Shown in pieces: positions 21,093 through 27,665 of a DNA stretch of 27,665 nucleotides. Numbering within the stretch: position 1 is the first letter of the stretch; each line of letters begins with the position of its first letter. The stretch is from an uncultured Prevotella sp. Lineage in GTDB: Bacteria > Bacteroidota > Bacteroidia > Bacteroidales > Bacteroidaceae. The DNA lies in NCBI GenBank assembly GCA_900543975.1, contig UQTI01000039.1:1-27665 (forward strand), given 5' to 3'. The notes below the pieces were generated by a model, which saw nothing but the letters and a program-made list of their open reading frames with translations, was not told the origin of the DNA and ran no database searches. A program made the translations under genes and the position numbers.

Positions 21093-21611
21093 TTACTTCT
21101 CCTCGTTCTTGGCGTCCTCGGCAGCCTCATACTCGGGCTTGTCGTTGACCTCCTCCTTCTTTGTCTTAGCATGATGCTCGTACACATCCATGATTTTTGT
21201 CTCCGACATGTTGGCTATAACATAGTCGACCATGGTTGTGCCCATCACCTGCTCCACGTTCTTAACGGCAGCGTTGAAAGAGCCAGCCTGCACAAGATAG
21301 TTGGTGTTGGTGCGCTTTTCCTTGCCTGTCTTTTCATCTATAGTGATGAATGTGAGTTTTGCCTTGTACCACTTGTCATCGTTGGCGTTGTCGCTGAAGA
21401 AGATTTCGCCGTAGTTGGCGGGAGTGATATTCTTTACGTTAAATTCGCCTGAGACGAATGCTGTCATCTCCTTGGTGATAGCTTCCTCGGCCTCGCCGAA
21501 TGTGAATGCGTCGACAACGTATGTCTCTGTCACCATCTTCTGTAAGCCATCTTCCATCTGACGCTCGTAGCGCACAGCTGTCTCAAACCAATTTGCTGTT
21601 CTTGTTCTCAT
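21093..21611 (-). CDS. DUF4494 family protein
   Basis: 172 aa, cytoplasmic, function unknown. It fits DUF4494, a Bacteroidetes family of about 150-170 aa. Visible features: an N-terminal TANWFETAVRYERQMEDGLQK segment, VTETYVVDAFTFGEAEEAITKEM, a KLTFITIDEKTGKEKRTNTNYLVQA beta region, a V-E-Q-V-M-G-T-T-M-V-D-Y region, and an acidic/lysine-rich tail (about 148-172) that is probably disordered. It is the promoter-proximal gene of the pair with yggS, a pairing that may be a clue to its job. No catalytic motif was seen. Confidence 0.85.
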   Translation of the reverse strand: MRTRTANWFETAVRYERQMEDGLQKMVTETYVVDAFTFGEAEEAITKEMTAFVSGEFNVKNITPANYGEIFFSDNANDDKWYKAKLTFITIDEKTGKEKRTNTNYLVQAGSFNAAVKNVEQVMGTTMVDYVIANMSETKIMDVYEHHAKTKKEEVNDKPEYEAAEDAKNEEK

Positions 21612-21699
21612 AATTGTAATCTAAAAATGTCTATGTTTTTATTTTAATAATTCGTGTTATCCAAGAGGCCTTGTGGACCCAAGGCTTTGTTTCGAACGG

Positions 21700-21707
21700 C
21701 AAAAGTA
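21700..21707 (-). promoter_or_regulatory. Putative -7 element of the DUF4494-yggS operon
   Basis: On the minus strand TACTTTTG matches TAnnTTTG; the -33 region is not convincing. The leader of about 80 nt holds a GCCTTG/CAAGGC hairpin at about 21669-21685. Confidence 0.55.
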
Positions 21708-21772
21708 ATAATTTCTTCTGACATATTGATTGTTTTTCGGCATAAATAATTTTAATTTGTGGCTGGTTGTTT

Positions 21773-21942
21773 AAGAATAAAATTCTCATTTGCTTCGCTT
21801 AATCGGAATTTTAAATAAATTCCTCACGCTCACAAATAAGAATAAAATTCTCATTTGCTTCGCTTAATCGGAATTTTGGATAAATTCCTCACGCTCACAA
21901 ATAAGAATAAATATCTCATTTGCTTCGCTTAATCGGAATTTT
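21773..21942 (+). repeat. 65-bp tandem direct repeats upstream of murF-alr
   Basis: Two full units of 65 bp (21773-21837 and 21838-21902) differ at only two positions. A third, partial copy of about 40 bp starts at 21903. The units are contiguous with no spacers. Each contains the motif TTTGCTTCGCTTAATCGG and, at its end, a weak GAATTT/AAATTC stem. The array ends about 80 bp before the murF-alr -7 element. No gene lies in 21612-22057. Confidence 0.92.
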
Positions 21943-21998
21943 GCACTAACTTTAAATAAGGTAGGCTGCATCTTAACAATAAAAAAAAGCTTGCTTTT

Positions 21999-22029
21999 TT
22001 TGTATTGTCTTCGAATTGCACTACCTTTG
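21999..22029 (+). promoter_or_regulatory. Promoter of murF-alr
   Basis: TTTG (21999-22002), 19 bp, then TACCTTTG (22022-22029): an exact consensus match. A short perfect AAAAAAAGC/GCTTTTTTT hairpin overlaps the -33 box. The expected leader to the ATG at 22058 is about 22 nt. Confidence 0.85.
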
Positions 22030-22057
22030 CAGCATAAAACATGGAAGAAAAATAATT

Positions 22058-24532
22058 ATGACTTATTCTATTGAAAAAGTAACCACTCTTATTGGTGCGC
22101 GACGCTACGGCGACCGCGAGGCCACAATAGGCTTCCTTCTCACCGACAGCCGTTCGCTCTGCTTTCCTGAAGAGACTCTGTTCTTCGCGCTGAAGACAGA
22201 AAGAAGGGACGGACACAGCTACATTGAAGATCTCTACCGCCGCGGCGTGAGAAACTTTGTTGTGGAGACACTTCCACACAACTACAGCGCAAGCTATCCC
22301 GATGCCAACTTCTTGAAGGTGGTAGATTCGCGTGAGGCGCTTCAGCGATTGGCAGAACGTCATCGCGATGAGTTCCAGATCCCTGTTGTGGGCATAACAG
22401 GCAGTAACGGAAAGACAATTGTAAAGGAATGGCTCTCGCAGCTGCTCTCGCCAGATATGGTGGTGACACGGTCGCCACGCAGCTATAACTCACAGATCGG
22501 TGTGCCGCTCTCGGTGTGGCTGCTTGACGAGCAGTCGGAGGTGGCGCTCTTTGAAGCAGGCATAAGCAAGCCTGGTGAGATGCAGGCGTTGCGCGACATC
22601 ATACAGCCCACCATCGGTGTGCTCACCTGTCTTGGTGCTGCCCATCAGGAAAACTTTGCGTCTATGGAAGACAAGCTGAAGGAGAAGCTCACGCTCTTCC
22701 ATGATGCAAAGAGCGTGATCTACTGCATGGACGACGAGATGGTAACAAAGACCATTGCTCAGTTGGCTTACAAAGGTGAGCAGCTCGCGTGGTCGCGTCA
22801 CAACCCCAAGGCACCGTTCTTTGTGAGCAAGGTGGAGAAGGGTGACAGCTCAACACACATATCTTATATATATAAGGGTGAGAGCGCAAGCTATGAGACA
22901 CCGTTCATCGATGATGCGTCGGTCATGAACTCAATAACCTGTGCCGTGGTGGCTCGTCATCTCGGACTGTCTGCCGACACGCTCGCGCAGCGCATGCCTC
23001 TGCTTGAGCCTGTGGCCATGCGCCTGGAGGTGAAGGAAGGACAGCACGGATGCACGCTCATAAACGACAGCTACAACTCTGACATCAACTCGCTCGACAT
23101 TGCGCTCGACTTTATGAACCGCCGCCCCGACCACCGTAACCGTCGCCGCACACTCATTCTTAGCGACATCTTGCAGTCGGGTCTGCAGCCAATGGAGCTT
23201 TATTCGGAGGTGTCACGACTGGCTGTGGAGCGTGGCGTGCAGAAGTTTATAGGTATAGGCCCCGACCTCTGTGAAAACGCCAACTGCATACACGTCGGTG
23301 AGCAACGCTTCTTCCCCACGGTTGAGGCTTTCATAGCCAGCGAGATGTTCAAACATCTGCACGACGAGGTTATCTTGCTGAAGGGAGCACGACAGTTTGG
23401 CTTCGACCATCTCACCGAGCTGCTTGTGCGCAAGGTGCATGAGACCACGCTTGAGGTGAACCTCAACGCTGTGGTTGACAACCTCAACTTCTATCGTTCG
23501 TTCATGAAACCCGAAACCAAGCTTGTGTGTATGATAAAAGCCGATGGCTATGGAGCAGGGGCTGTGGAGATTGCGAAGACGCTGCAAGACCACCGTGTCG
23601 ACTATCTGGCTGTGGCCGTGGCCGACGAGGGTGTGACGCTGCGCAAGAACGGCATCACGTCAAACATCATGATTATGAACCCTGAGATGACGGCCTTCAA
23701 GACAATGTTCGACTATGACCTTGAGCCTGAGGTCTACTCGTTCCGTCTGCTCGATGCTCTTGTCAAGGCAGCAGAGCGTGAGGGCGTGACAGGATTCCCC
23801 GTACACATAAAGCTCGACACCGGCATGCACCGGTTGGGCTTCGACCCCGAGCACGACATGGAGGAGCTGATAGACCGTCTGAAGCATCAGAACGCCATCA
23901 TACCGCGTTCGGTGTTCTCCCATTTTGTAGGCTCCGACAGCGATGGCTTCGACGAGTTCTCTGCTCATCAGTTTGCTCTCTTCGAGAAGGGCAGCACAGA
24001 GCTGCAGGCCGCCTTCCAGCACCATATCATCAGACACATGGACAACTCGGCCGGCATAGAACATTTCCCAGAGAGACAGATGGACATGTGCCGTCTGGGC
24101 CTGGGTCTCTATGGCATCGACTCGCGTAACAACCACATTATAAACAATGTGTCGACGCTGAAGACAACAATACTTCAGATCCATAACGTGGCAGCAAGCG
24201 AGACCGTGGGATACAGCAGAAAGGGAACGCTCGACCGCGACAGTAGAATTGCAGCCATACCTATAGGCTATGCTGACGGACTGAACCGCAAGTTGGGCAA
24301 CCGCCACTGCTATTGCCTGGTAAACGGACAGAAGGCACCTTATGTGGGCAACATCTGCATGGACGTGGCAATGATCGACGTTACCGACATCGACTGTAAG
24401 GAGGGCGACTCTGTAGAGATCTTTGGCGACAACCTTCCCGTGACCGTTCTCTCCGACGTGCTCGACACCATTCCCTATGAGGTGCTCACGGGCATCAGCA
24501 ACCGCGTGAAACGTGTCTATTTCCAAGATTAA
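22058..24532 (+). CDS. murF-alr: Bifunctional MurF ligase / alanine racemase
   Basis: 824 aa from the ATG at 22058; the ATG at 22016 lies upstream of the promoter's -7 element. The N-terminal half (1-455) is UDP-MurNAc-tripeptide:D-Ala-D-Ala ligase: TDSRS for UDP binding, P-loop GITGSNGKT (112-120), SYNSQIGVPLS (142-152), EAGIS, INDSYNSDINS and LILSDI. The C-terminal half (about 463-824) is alanine racemase: the PLP lysine is K494 in MIKADGYGAG, with HIKLDTGMHRLGF, SHFVGSD, NSAGIEHFP, MCRLGLGLYGI, the second catalytic Tyr Y719 in ETVGYSRKGT, and CMDVAMIDV. The enzyme makes D-Ala and attaches D-Ala-D-Ala in peptidoglycan precursor synthesis, in the cytoplasm. This fusion is usual in Bacteroidetes. 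The AzgA-type permease gene follows after 17 nt. Confidence 0.96.
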   Translation: MTYSIEKVTTLIGARRYGDREATIGFLLTDSRSLCFPEETLFFALKTERRDGHSYIEDLYRRGVRNFVVETLPHNYSASYPDANFLKVVDSREALQRLAERHRDEFQIPVVGITGSNGKTIVKEWLSQLLSPDMVVTRSPRSYNSQIGVPLSVWLLDEQSEVALFEAGISKPGEMQALRDIIQPTIGVLTCLGAAHQENFASMEDKLKEKLTLFHDAKSVIYCMDDEMVTKTIAQLAYKGEQLAWSRHNPKAPFFVSKVEKGDSSTHISYIYKGESASYETPFIDDASVMNSITCAVVARHLGLSADTLAQRMPLLEPVAMRLEVKEGQHGCTLINDSYNSDINSLDIALDFMNRRPDHRNRRRTLILSDILQSGLQPMELYSEVSRLAVERGVQKFIGIGPDLCENANCIHVGEQRFFPTVEAFIASEMFKHLHDEVILLKGARQFGFDHLTELLVRKVHETTLEVNLNAVVDNLNFYRSFMKPETKLVCMIKADGYGAGAVEIAKTLQDHRVDYLAVAVADEGVTLRKNGITSNIMIMNPEMTAFKTMFDYDLEPEVYSFRLLDALVKAAEREGVTGFPVHIKLDTGMHRLGFDPEHDMEELIDRLKHQNAIIPRSVFSHFVGSDSDGFDEFSAHQFALFEKGSTELQAAFQHHIIRHMDNSAGIEHFPERQMDMCRLGLGLYGIDSRNNHIINNVSTLKTTILQIHNVAASETVGYSRKGTLDRDSRIAAIPIGYADGLNRKLGNRHCYCLVNGQKAPYVGNICMDVAMIDVTDIDCKEGDSVEIFGDNLPVTVLSDVLDTIPYEVLTGISNRVKRVYFQD

Positions 24533-24549
24533 TGCTTTTATAGAACAAG

Positions 24550-25851
24550 ATGACTTTTTTAGAAAAAACACTTGGTTACGATTCTTCCAAGTCGACAGTG
24601 AAAACAGAGCTTGTGGCTGGCGCCACCACATTCCTTACGATGTGTTACATCCTGGCCGTCAACCCGACAATCCTTGCGACCACAGGAATGGACAAAGGGG
24701 CTCTCTTCACCGCCACCGCCATTGCGGCAGCCGTGGCAACGTTGTTGCTCGCCTTCATGGCTAAGCTGCCGTTTGCGCAAGCACCGAGCATGGGTCTCAA
24801 CGCGTTCTTCGCGTTCACCATGTGTCAGGCCATGCACCTCACATGGCAGCAGTCGTTGGCTGCCTTGTTTGTGGAAGGCGTAATCTTTGTTCTTATTACC
24901 TTCTTGAACATTCGTGAGAAAATTCTTGACAGCATACCTGTCAACCTGCGCCATTCCATCTCGGCAGGAATAGGCATGTTCATTGCCTTCATAGGTCTTA
25001 AGAACGCCCACATCATCGTGTCAAACCCCGACACGTTCGTGGCTCTGGGCAAGTTCACCCCCGAGGCAATACTCGGCATCATCGCCATCCTTTTGAGTGG
25101 TGTGCTCATGGCACGTCGTGTCAAAGGATCGCTCTTCATTGCCATCATCCTGGCAACCGTTATCGGCATTCCGCTCGGTGTGACCGTCTTGCCTGAAGGA
25201 TGGCTTCCCGTGTCGGCTCCCCACTCGCTGGAGCCGATCTTCTGCCAGTTCGACTTCAACGGCCTCTTCACCCTCGACATGGCCATCGTGATCTTCTCGT
25301 TGCTCATCATCAACATCTTCGACACCGTGGGCACGCTCGTGGGTCTGGCTGAGAAGGCTGGTGTGGTGCGTCCCGACGGAAGCATTCCGCGTGTGCGTGA
25401 GGCTATGCTCAGCGACGCCATAGGCACAACCGTCGGTGCCATGCTCGGAAGCTCAACCATCACCACCTATGTGGAGAGCGCTTCGGGCATTGCTGAGGGC
25501 GGTCGCAGCGGACTGACGTCGGCGTTCACAGGCCTGCTCTTCATCCTTGCCCTCTTCCTCGCCCCTCTGTTCATGCTCATCCCAGCAGCCGCTACCAGTG
25601 GCGCTCTCGTCATGGTTGGCGTGCTCATGCTCGACGCGGTAAAGAAGATCAACTTCACCGACGTGACTGAGACGTTTCCTGCCTTCATCACAATGATCAC
25701 CATGGTTCTTTGTTACAGCATTGCCGACGGCATCTGCCTGGGCATGCTTAGCTATGTGGTCATGAAGCTCTGCTGCTTCAAGTTTAAGGACCTTAGCATC
25801 ACCCTGCTGGTGCTCGCCGTTGTCTTCATCTTCAAGTTTGTGGCAGGGTAG
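24550..25851 (+). CDS. NCS2-family (AzgA-type) purine permease
   Basis: 433 aa inner-membrane protein with about 12-13 hydrophobic segments. AzgA-branch features: the N-terminal FLEKTLGYDSSKSTVKTELVAGATTF segment, TMCYILAVNP, PSMGLNAFFAFT (around 78-89), the helix-8 region INIFDTVGTLVGLAEKAG, and the helix-10 signature GSSTITTYVESASGIAEGGRSGLTS. It imports hypoxanthine, guanine or adenine with protons; the AzgA branch suggests purine bases rather than uracil or xanthine. It starts 17 nt after murF-alr and has its own terminator, so it is probably co-transcribed. The link with peptidoglycan synthesis looks positional. Confidence 0.93.
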   Translation: MTFLEKTLGYDSSKSTVKTELVAGATTFLTMCYILAVNPTILATTGMDKGALFTATAIAAAVATLLLAFMAKLPFAQAPSMGLNAFFAFTMCQAMHLTWQQSLAALFVEGVIFVLITFLNIREKILDSIPVNLRHSISAGIGMFIAFIGLKNAHIIVSNPDTFVALGKFTPEAILGIIAILLSGVLMARRVKGSLFIAIILATVIGIPLGVTVLPEGWLPVSAPHSLEPIFCQFDFNGLFTLDMAIVIFSLLIINIFDTVGTLVGLAEKAGVVRPDGSIPRVREAMLSDAIGTTVGAMLGSSTITTYVESASGIAEGGRSGLTSAFTGLLFILALFLAPLFMLIPAAATSGALVMVGVLMLDAVKKINFTDVTETFPAFITMITMVLCYSIADGICLGMLSYVVMKLCCFKFKDLSITLLVLAVVFIFKFVAG

Positions 25852-25880
25852 GAGCTTGATATTAAGAAATTTTATTTATT

Positions 25881-25918
25881 GGAGGTATGTGAGTTTCAAT
25901 CATGTACCTCCTTTTTTT
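25881..25918 (+). terminator. Intrinsic terminator of the murF-alr-permease operon
   Basis: GGAGGTA (25881-25887) pairs with TACCTCC (25905-25911), with extra pairing GTGA/TCAT inside. Seven T residues follow (25912-25918). It begins 29 nt after the permease stop. Confidence 0.9.
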
Positions 25919-25944
25919 AACATTTTAAAAAGAAAAAACTATTT

Positions 25945-25998
25945 GTTTTGCATTTTGTGCATTCTTTTGCATTTGTGCAAACAAAATATGTATATTTG
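25945..25998 (+). promoter_or_regulatory. TGCATTTTGTGCA-type repeats and possible upstream promoter
   Basis: Two similar units follow each other: TTTTGCATTTTGTGCATT (about 25947-25964) and the perfect inverted repeat TTTGCA-TTTG-TGCAAA (25966-25981). TTTG at 25966-25969 with TATATTTG at 25991-25998 (21 bp spacing) could form a promoter overlapping them. They may be an operator for the susC-like gene. Confidence 0.5.
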
Positions 25999-26085
25999 AT
26001 GACAATTTGAAAAATATGTAGCGAAATTGTTTGTTTCTTGATATGCGTCAATGAAAACCGTATGAAAATTTCTTAATAAAAACTG

Positions 26086-26116
26086 TTCGTGTTTTAAAAA
26101 ATTTATTTTACTTTTG
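26086..26116 (+). promoter_or_regulatory. Probable promoter of the susC-like gene
   Basis: TTCG (26086-26089), 19 bp, then TACTTTTG (26109-26116). The -7 is perfect and the -33 has one mismatch. The expected start is near 26123, about 290 nt before the ATG. Confidence 0.68.
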
Positions 26117-26413
26117 CATCAAATAAATATCTACTGCGAAGAAAATGGACTGATTGCTTAGGTCCGTGGAGCTAGCCCAGCTGGGGCTTTGAACTAAACA
26201 ATTTCTATAGTTGCATAGTTGCCGACAGGTGTAAACCGCAGGCAGGTGTGGACGCATTAATAACATTAAATGTTATAACTAACAACATTTTATAACAAAA
26301 GAAAAATAGAACTTGCCACACACAGTGGCTGATTGCTCATGCGTAATGGTCTGACTGTCAAATAGACAATTATCTTATAAGTTCAAATATTCAAAACCAA
26401 ATTGTTTTCAAGT
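26117..26413 (+). ncRNA. Long structured 5' leader of the susC-like gene
   Basis: No open frame of note. Stems visible: GGAC/GTCC (26147-26165), AGCCC/GGGCT (26174-26188), ATAACAT/ATGTTAT (26260-26276) and GCCAC/GTGGC (26315-26329). The motif TGATTGCTTA (26151-26160) recurs as TGATTGCTCA (26330-26339), each time just after a GGC/GGAC strand. There are also tandem ATAGTTGC (26207-26222) and a repeated CAGGTGT 17 nt apart (26226 and 26243). It does not match a riboswitch class I know. It may be a cis-regulatory RNA or small-RNA target controlling the receptor; this is inference. Confidence 0.5.
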
Positions 26414-27665
26414 ATGAAACTAAGAAGAATGTATCTTACCTCAGTTGTGGGCCTTATCTTTGGTCTACTATTGGGAGGTGTGGGTGAAGCCTTCGCCCAG
26501 ACCGCAAAAGCAATTACCGGAAATGTCTCCGACGAAAAGGGAGAACCAATTATCAGCGGTACAGTAAAACTGAAAGACACCAACACCGCTACAATTACCG
26601 ATTTTGACGGCAACTTCAAAATTTCTGTTCCTGCCAACGGCACTCTCGTGTTCTCTTACCTCGGCTATGTAACACAGGAGGTTCCTGTGGCACAGGCTAA
26701 GGGTGGCGTGCTCAACGTGCAGCTCAAGCCCGAAGATACCACTCTCGATGAGCTCGTGGTTGTGGGTTACGGTGTGATGCGTAAGAGCGACGTGACAGGT
26801 TCTATCGGCATCGCCAAGGGCGACGATATGAAGAAGAACCAGAACTTCTCGGCCATCGATAACCTTCGCGGTAAGGTGTCGGGTGTGAACGTGTTCTCTA
26901 ACTCAAGCCAGCCCGGTGCTTATAACAATAAGGTTGTGATCCGTGGTATGGCTACCATCAACTCGTCTACCGATCCTCTCTATGTGGTTGACGGCGTGGT
27001 GATGGAAGGCTTCGGCATGATCAACCCTAACGACATCGAGTCGATGGAGGTGTTGAAGGACGCTTCTGCAACCGCTATCTACGGTGCTCGTGGCGCTAAC
27101 GGCGTTATCCTCGTTACTACAAAGCGTGGTCTGAAGAACGAGGAGGGCACACGCATCAGCTACGACGGATCGTTCTCTATCAGCACAATGGCTCGTAAGA
27201 TGGACGTGCTCAACGCTCAGGAGTGGTGCGACGCTTTCATGATTGGTCTTGAGAATGAAAATACATATCAAGGTAAGAATTGGAGCTTGAACCGTGCCGA
27301 CTGGTTTAACGATAGCAACTACTTTGATGCTAACGGTAACCCTCTCTATGACACCAACTGGCAGGACGAGGCTACACGCACTGCTTTTTCTCACAACCAT
27401 CAAATCAGCATCCAGCAGGCTGGTAAGAAGTCGTCAATGGGCGCCTTCCTTAACTATACCGACCAGCAGGGCATCGTGCTCGACACTTACAGCAAGCGTG
27501 TAAACGCTAAGATGACTTACGACGCTAATCCTACCGAGTGGCTGTCAACAGCTGTCAACCTGACCGTTAACCACACCTGGACCCACTATACTCCTGAGGA
27601 CGGCGGTGGCCAGGACGCTCGTCGTACTATGATTGAGATGTTGCCTTGGTTGCCCGTTAAAGACA
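26414..27665 (+). CDS. SusC-like TonB-dependent outer-membrane receptor (5' part, cut by window end)
   Basis: 417 codons are open to the window edge, out of about 1000 for the family. Residues 1-29 are a signal peptide (MKLRRMYLTSVVGLIFGLLL then GEAFAQ). About 33-110 is the CarboxypepD_reg-like domain (ITGNVSDEKGEPIISGTVKL, TDFDGNFKISVP, LVFSYLGYVTQEVPV). About 114-230 is the plug with the SusC signature LDELVVVGYGVMRKSDVTGSI, PLYVVDGVVM and IESMEVLKDASATAIYGARG. The start of the barrel follows. It imports a large nutrient, usually a glycan, with a SusD lipoprotein that should lie just downstream of the window. No STN domain is present, so anti-sigma signalling through this protein is unlikely. 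The substrate is unknown. Confidence 0.95.
   Translation, partial: MKLRRMYLTSVVGLIFGLLLGGVGEAFAQTAKAITGNVSDEKGEPIISGTVKLKDTNTATITDFDGNFKISVPANGTLVFSYLGYVTQEVPVAQAKGGVLNVQLKPEDTTLDELVVVGYGVMRKSDVTGSIGIAKGDDMKKNQNFSAIDNLRGKVSGVNVFSNSSQPGAYNNKVVIRGMATINSSTDPLYVVDGVVMEGFGMINPNDIESMEVLKDASATAIYGARGANGVILVTTKRGLKNEEGTRISYDGSFSISTMARKMDVLNAQEWCDAFMIGLENENTYQGKNWSLNRADWFNDSNYFDANGNPLYDTNWQDEATRTAFSHNHQISIQQAGKKSSMGAFLNYTDQQGIVLDTYSKRVNAKMTYDANPTEWLSTAVNLTVNHTWTHYTPEDGGGQDARRTMIEMLPWLPVKD

Noticed and set aside
21773..21942. CRISPR array
   Set aside because: The 65-bp units are contiguous, without spacers, and there are no cas genes.
26150..26260. tRNA or cobalamin/TPP riboswitch in the susC leader
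   Set aside because: No cloverleaf, no anticodon arm, and the conserved boxes of those riboswitches are absent; only generic stems are seen.

Overview
The window is a chromosomal segment of a Bacteroidales bacterium, most likely a Prevotella-type species. The evidence is the gene families (fused MurF-Alr, a SusC-type receptor, DUF1573, DUF4494 and DUF4886 proteins, a Bacteroidetes acyloxyacyl hydrolase), the almost complete lack of Shine-Dalgarno sites, and several promoters that fit the Bacteroidetes consensus (-33 TTTG, 19-21 bp, -7 TAnnTTTG). There are no rRNA or tRNA genes, no CRISPR array, no transposase and no phage gene. Nearly all genes are housekeeping. The unusual content is in the spaces between genes, which are rich in large inverted and tandem repeats, and in a few proteins with altered active-site residues.

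Layout. 1-3.9 kb, minus strand: an OadA/pyruvate-carboxylase-B-like carboxyltransferase whose biotinyl-type domain lacks the biotin lysine; a 700-bp gap with two strong inverted-repeat elements; then a queuosine salvage operon (yhhQ-type precursor transporter followed by queF). Its leader folds as a class I preQ1 riboswitch ending four bases before the yhhQ start codon. 4.1-5.2 kb, plus: a secreted TlpA-like thioredoxin. 5.2-5.77 kb: a giant nested palindrome between convergent genes. 5.8-10.9 kb, minus: a two-domain cation:proton antiporter, then pepT with a DUF3843-like gene. 11.2-12.0 kb, plus: a secreted DUF4886 SGNH-like protein. 12.2-13.0 kb, minus: a Cof-type HAD phosphatase, divergent from a Pif1-like helicase with a C-terminal HRDC domain (13.2-15.4 kb, plus). 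15.8-18.2 kb, plus: a COG0523 metallochaperone GTPase with a long His/Glu run, followed closely by a PagL-like outer-membrane protein. 18.3-20.3 kb, plus: a DUF1573 protein and ispH. 20.4-21.6 kb, minus: a DUF4494 gene and a yggS-type PLP protein. 22.1-25.9 kb, plus: murF-alr fusion and an AzgA-type purine permease. 26.4 kb to the end, plus: the first 417 codons of a SusC-like TonB-dependent receptor behind a structured leader of about 290 nt.

How the genes fit together. Envelope work is well represented (murF-alr, ispH for isoprenoid and undecaprenyl supply, the PagL-like protein, TlpA, SusC). The yhhQ-queF pair with its riboswitch is a self-contained circuit: import of a 7-deazaguanine precursor, reduction of preQ0 to preQ1, and feedback by preQ1. 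The items most worth following up are the biotin-less carboxyltransferase, the preQ1 riboswitch, the susC leader RNA, and the palindromic elements at 2.24-2.64 kb and 5.22-5.77 kb.
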